Part shown: positions 7,301 through 8,250 of the stretch, one piece after another
Layout: every line of letters begins with the position of its first letter
Position numbering within the stretch: the first letter of the stretch is position 1
From: Verrucomicrobiota bacterium
Lineage (GTDB): Bacteria; Verrucomicrobiota; Verrucomicrobiia; Limisphaerales; J093
Assembly (NCBI GenBank): GCA_029907285.1
Contig: JARYMD010000194.1
Location: 1-8,250, forward strand
Length of the DNA: 8,250 nucleotides
Direction: 5' to 3'
Notes under the pieces: model-generated
What the model saw: the letters and a program-made list of their open reading frames with translations, nothing else
Told to the model about the DNA's origin: nothing
The model's database searches: none
Program-made: the position numbers and the translations under genes

Positions 7301-8250
7301 ACCGCAAGCTCGGTGAGTTTCAATTTCGGGACCAGCCTCCTCACGTCCGATAACGGCAGCGGGTTCTTTGCGATCAACGACGCCGGTATTGCTGGCAAGG
7401 GCTCGATAACCGTCCATGTGAACGCTTTCGGCACCGGGTTCTCACACACATTCGACTGGGCCTTCAACACGACGGGAAGCCCGGTCAACCAGGTTTTCGG
7501 CAACCCGAGTGCACTTGATCTGCCCGCCGGCCCCTTCAACAAACTCGATTCAGGACCAACGCCAATTAGCATCAATGTCCCAATCGGCAGTTACACCCAA
7601 TCGATTTCCGGGCGTTTCATCATCACCCTTGTCAACGGAACACCGGGGTACCTCACCGTCGCGGCCTCCGACGTGAGCGCTCTGATCGGCTCGGGGACGA
7701 TCGGACTGCAGGTTTCACAAGGGTCAGGCGCGTTCGTGATCTACTCATCGGGCATTGCGGGCGAGGTCAAAGTGCAGTCCGCCAGCCTGAGCGGTGCAGG
7801 CGTGTTGAACATCACCGCTCAAAACCTCAAGCTGCAGCTCAATAACACCGGCGCTGACGTTGGCAGCCCCAGCCCCGTCGTGGTGCCGATCAACGATAAC
7901 CCCGCCGACAACGTGTCGATCAAGTTCTCCGGCTCGTACTACCACAACTACCTCGCAGTAGCCGGAACAGCGGAAATCACCGGCATCGTCGGAGCCATCA
8001 CCCTTGGCGGCAACTTCGTCATCGAACGAGCCCAAATCGACACCAACGGCGATTCCATCCCCGAGTCGGTCTTCAAGCTCGGCGTGACCGACCTGCATTT
8101 CTCGCTCAACGCCGGTTCGCTCAGCGTTGTCTCTTTCGACCACGGCACCGGAGCAATGGTACTTTCGAGTGCAGGGCTCGCAGCCGAAGCCGATTTGCAG
8201 TTCGAGACCGGTTTGGTCCAGTTGAGCGGCACCATCGGGTTGAAACTCAA
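4302..8250 (+). CDS. Giant LEPR-XLL repeat protein, probable surface protein (frameshifted at 4405-4409; 3' end beyond window)
   Basis: GTG 4302 starts a frame-3 segment of about 35 residues with the motif LEPRILLSRDG, followed by a short hydrophobic LLLGAAAAQA stretch. This is the LEPR-XLL N-terminal signature of very large, probably exported proteins. The body is in frame 2 and is open from 4326 to 8250 with no stop; it has no ATG of its own near the front. Restoring one C in the C5 run at 4405-4409 joins the two (AAAAQAP then QFTADAAATE), giving at least 1,316 residues. In that numbering: an acidic Glu/Pro/Ser linker (about 45-165); an autotransporter-passenger-like beta region with PGNSPG, IEIGG and GGF-P--G--F (about 183-316); a helical hydrophobic segment with IPLIGTGVASLID (about 317-400); an unassigned beta-rich region (about 400-614); and six tandem repeats (615 to the end). 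Its function is unknown; adhesion or envelope structure is inferred. The frame break may be real, phase-variable or a sequence error. Confidence 0.8.
6143..8250 (+). repeat. Six tandem 116-133-residue beta-rich repeats in the LEPR-XLL protein
   Basis: Units begin at 6143, 6491, 6869, 7238, 7604 and 8003 (the last cut by the window), so successive lengths are 116, 126, 123, 122 and 133 residues. Each opens with (L/V/I)-x-G-x-F followed by F-E or a variant, then a variable loop, then a strand pair ending V-A--(V/L)S(F/L). The most constant motif is (N/G/Q/H)G(S/T)G-(A/T/F)-(F/M) followed by (G/A/S)(I/L/V)(A/V)G, at 6251, 6626, 6995, 7352, 7718 and 8141. Several units also carry a DLPAGP-like motif: 6419, 6800 (NVTAGP), 7169 and 7517. 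Alternating hydrophobic residues and abundant Gly, Ser, Thr and Asn suggest a beta sandwich or beta solenoid. Copies are divergent in DNA, so the array is old, not a recent expansion. I do not recognise a named domain family. Confidence 0.8.

Noticed and set aside
4720..8250. Several long minus-strand open frames opposite the LEPR-XLL gene
   Set aside because: They are shadows caused by the codon bias of the + strand gene; they lack motifs and overlap each other.

Overview
The window is a high-GC bacterial segment with all recognisable genes on the + strand. It most likely comes from the Verrucomicrobiota (or wider PVC group). Two features point there. The protein ending at 4048 closes with the C-terminal module of many secreted verrucomicrobial proteins (a YRLQ-S-D-L--W-type core and a final RFYR). 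The next gene starts with an N-terminal LEPR-ILLS motif (LEPR-XLL type), known from very large PVC and some proteobacterial proteins. The phylum is an inference; there is no rRNA or housekeeping gene to confirm it.

Layout. Positions about 21-1817 hold a decayed insertion sequence whose DDE transposase (124-1610, ISNCY/IS4-like) is broken by two one-base insertions. It has a near-consensus promoter with a perfect 7-bp-arm palindrome centred on the -10 box. Directly after its right end, from about 1818, begins a secreted beta-propeller protein (1818-4048) without start codon or signal peptide. Its first blades are in one frame and the rest, from about 1940, in another, so it looks like a gene cut near its 5' end by the IS and then frameshifted. 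Its architecture is propeller, two cadherin/Ig-like domains, second propeller, C-terminal module; the two propellers resemble each other closely.

After a 253-base spacer, a giant surface-type protein begins at GTG 4302 and runs off the window at 8250. The LEPR motif and the body are in different frames, joined at a C5 tract (4405-4409). The body is open for more than 3.8 kb and contains an acidic Pro/Glu linker, an autotransporter-like beta region, a helical segment, and at least six tandem copies of a roughly 116-133-residue beta-rich repeat that I cannot assign to a known family.

The propeller and LEPR proteins are both probably exported and surface-associated, but nothing shows that they work together. 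The four inferred frame breaks in the first 4.4 kb, against none in the last 3.8 kb, suggest either real decay around the IS or local sequence error. The best candidate for something undescribed is the repeat module of the LEPR-XLL protein, possibly with an on/off homopolymer switch at its N terminus.
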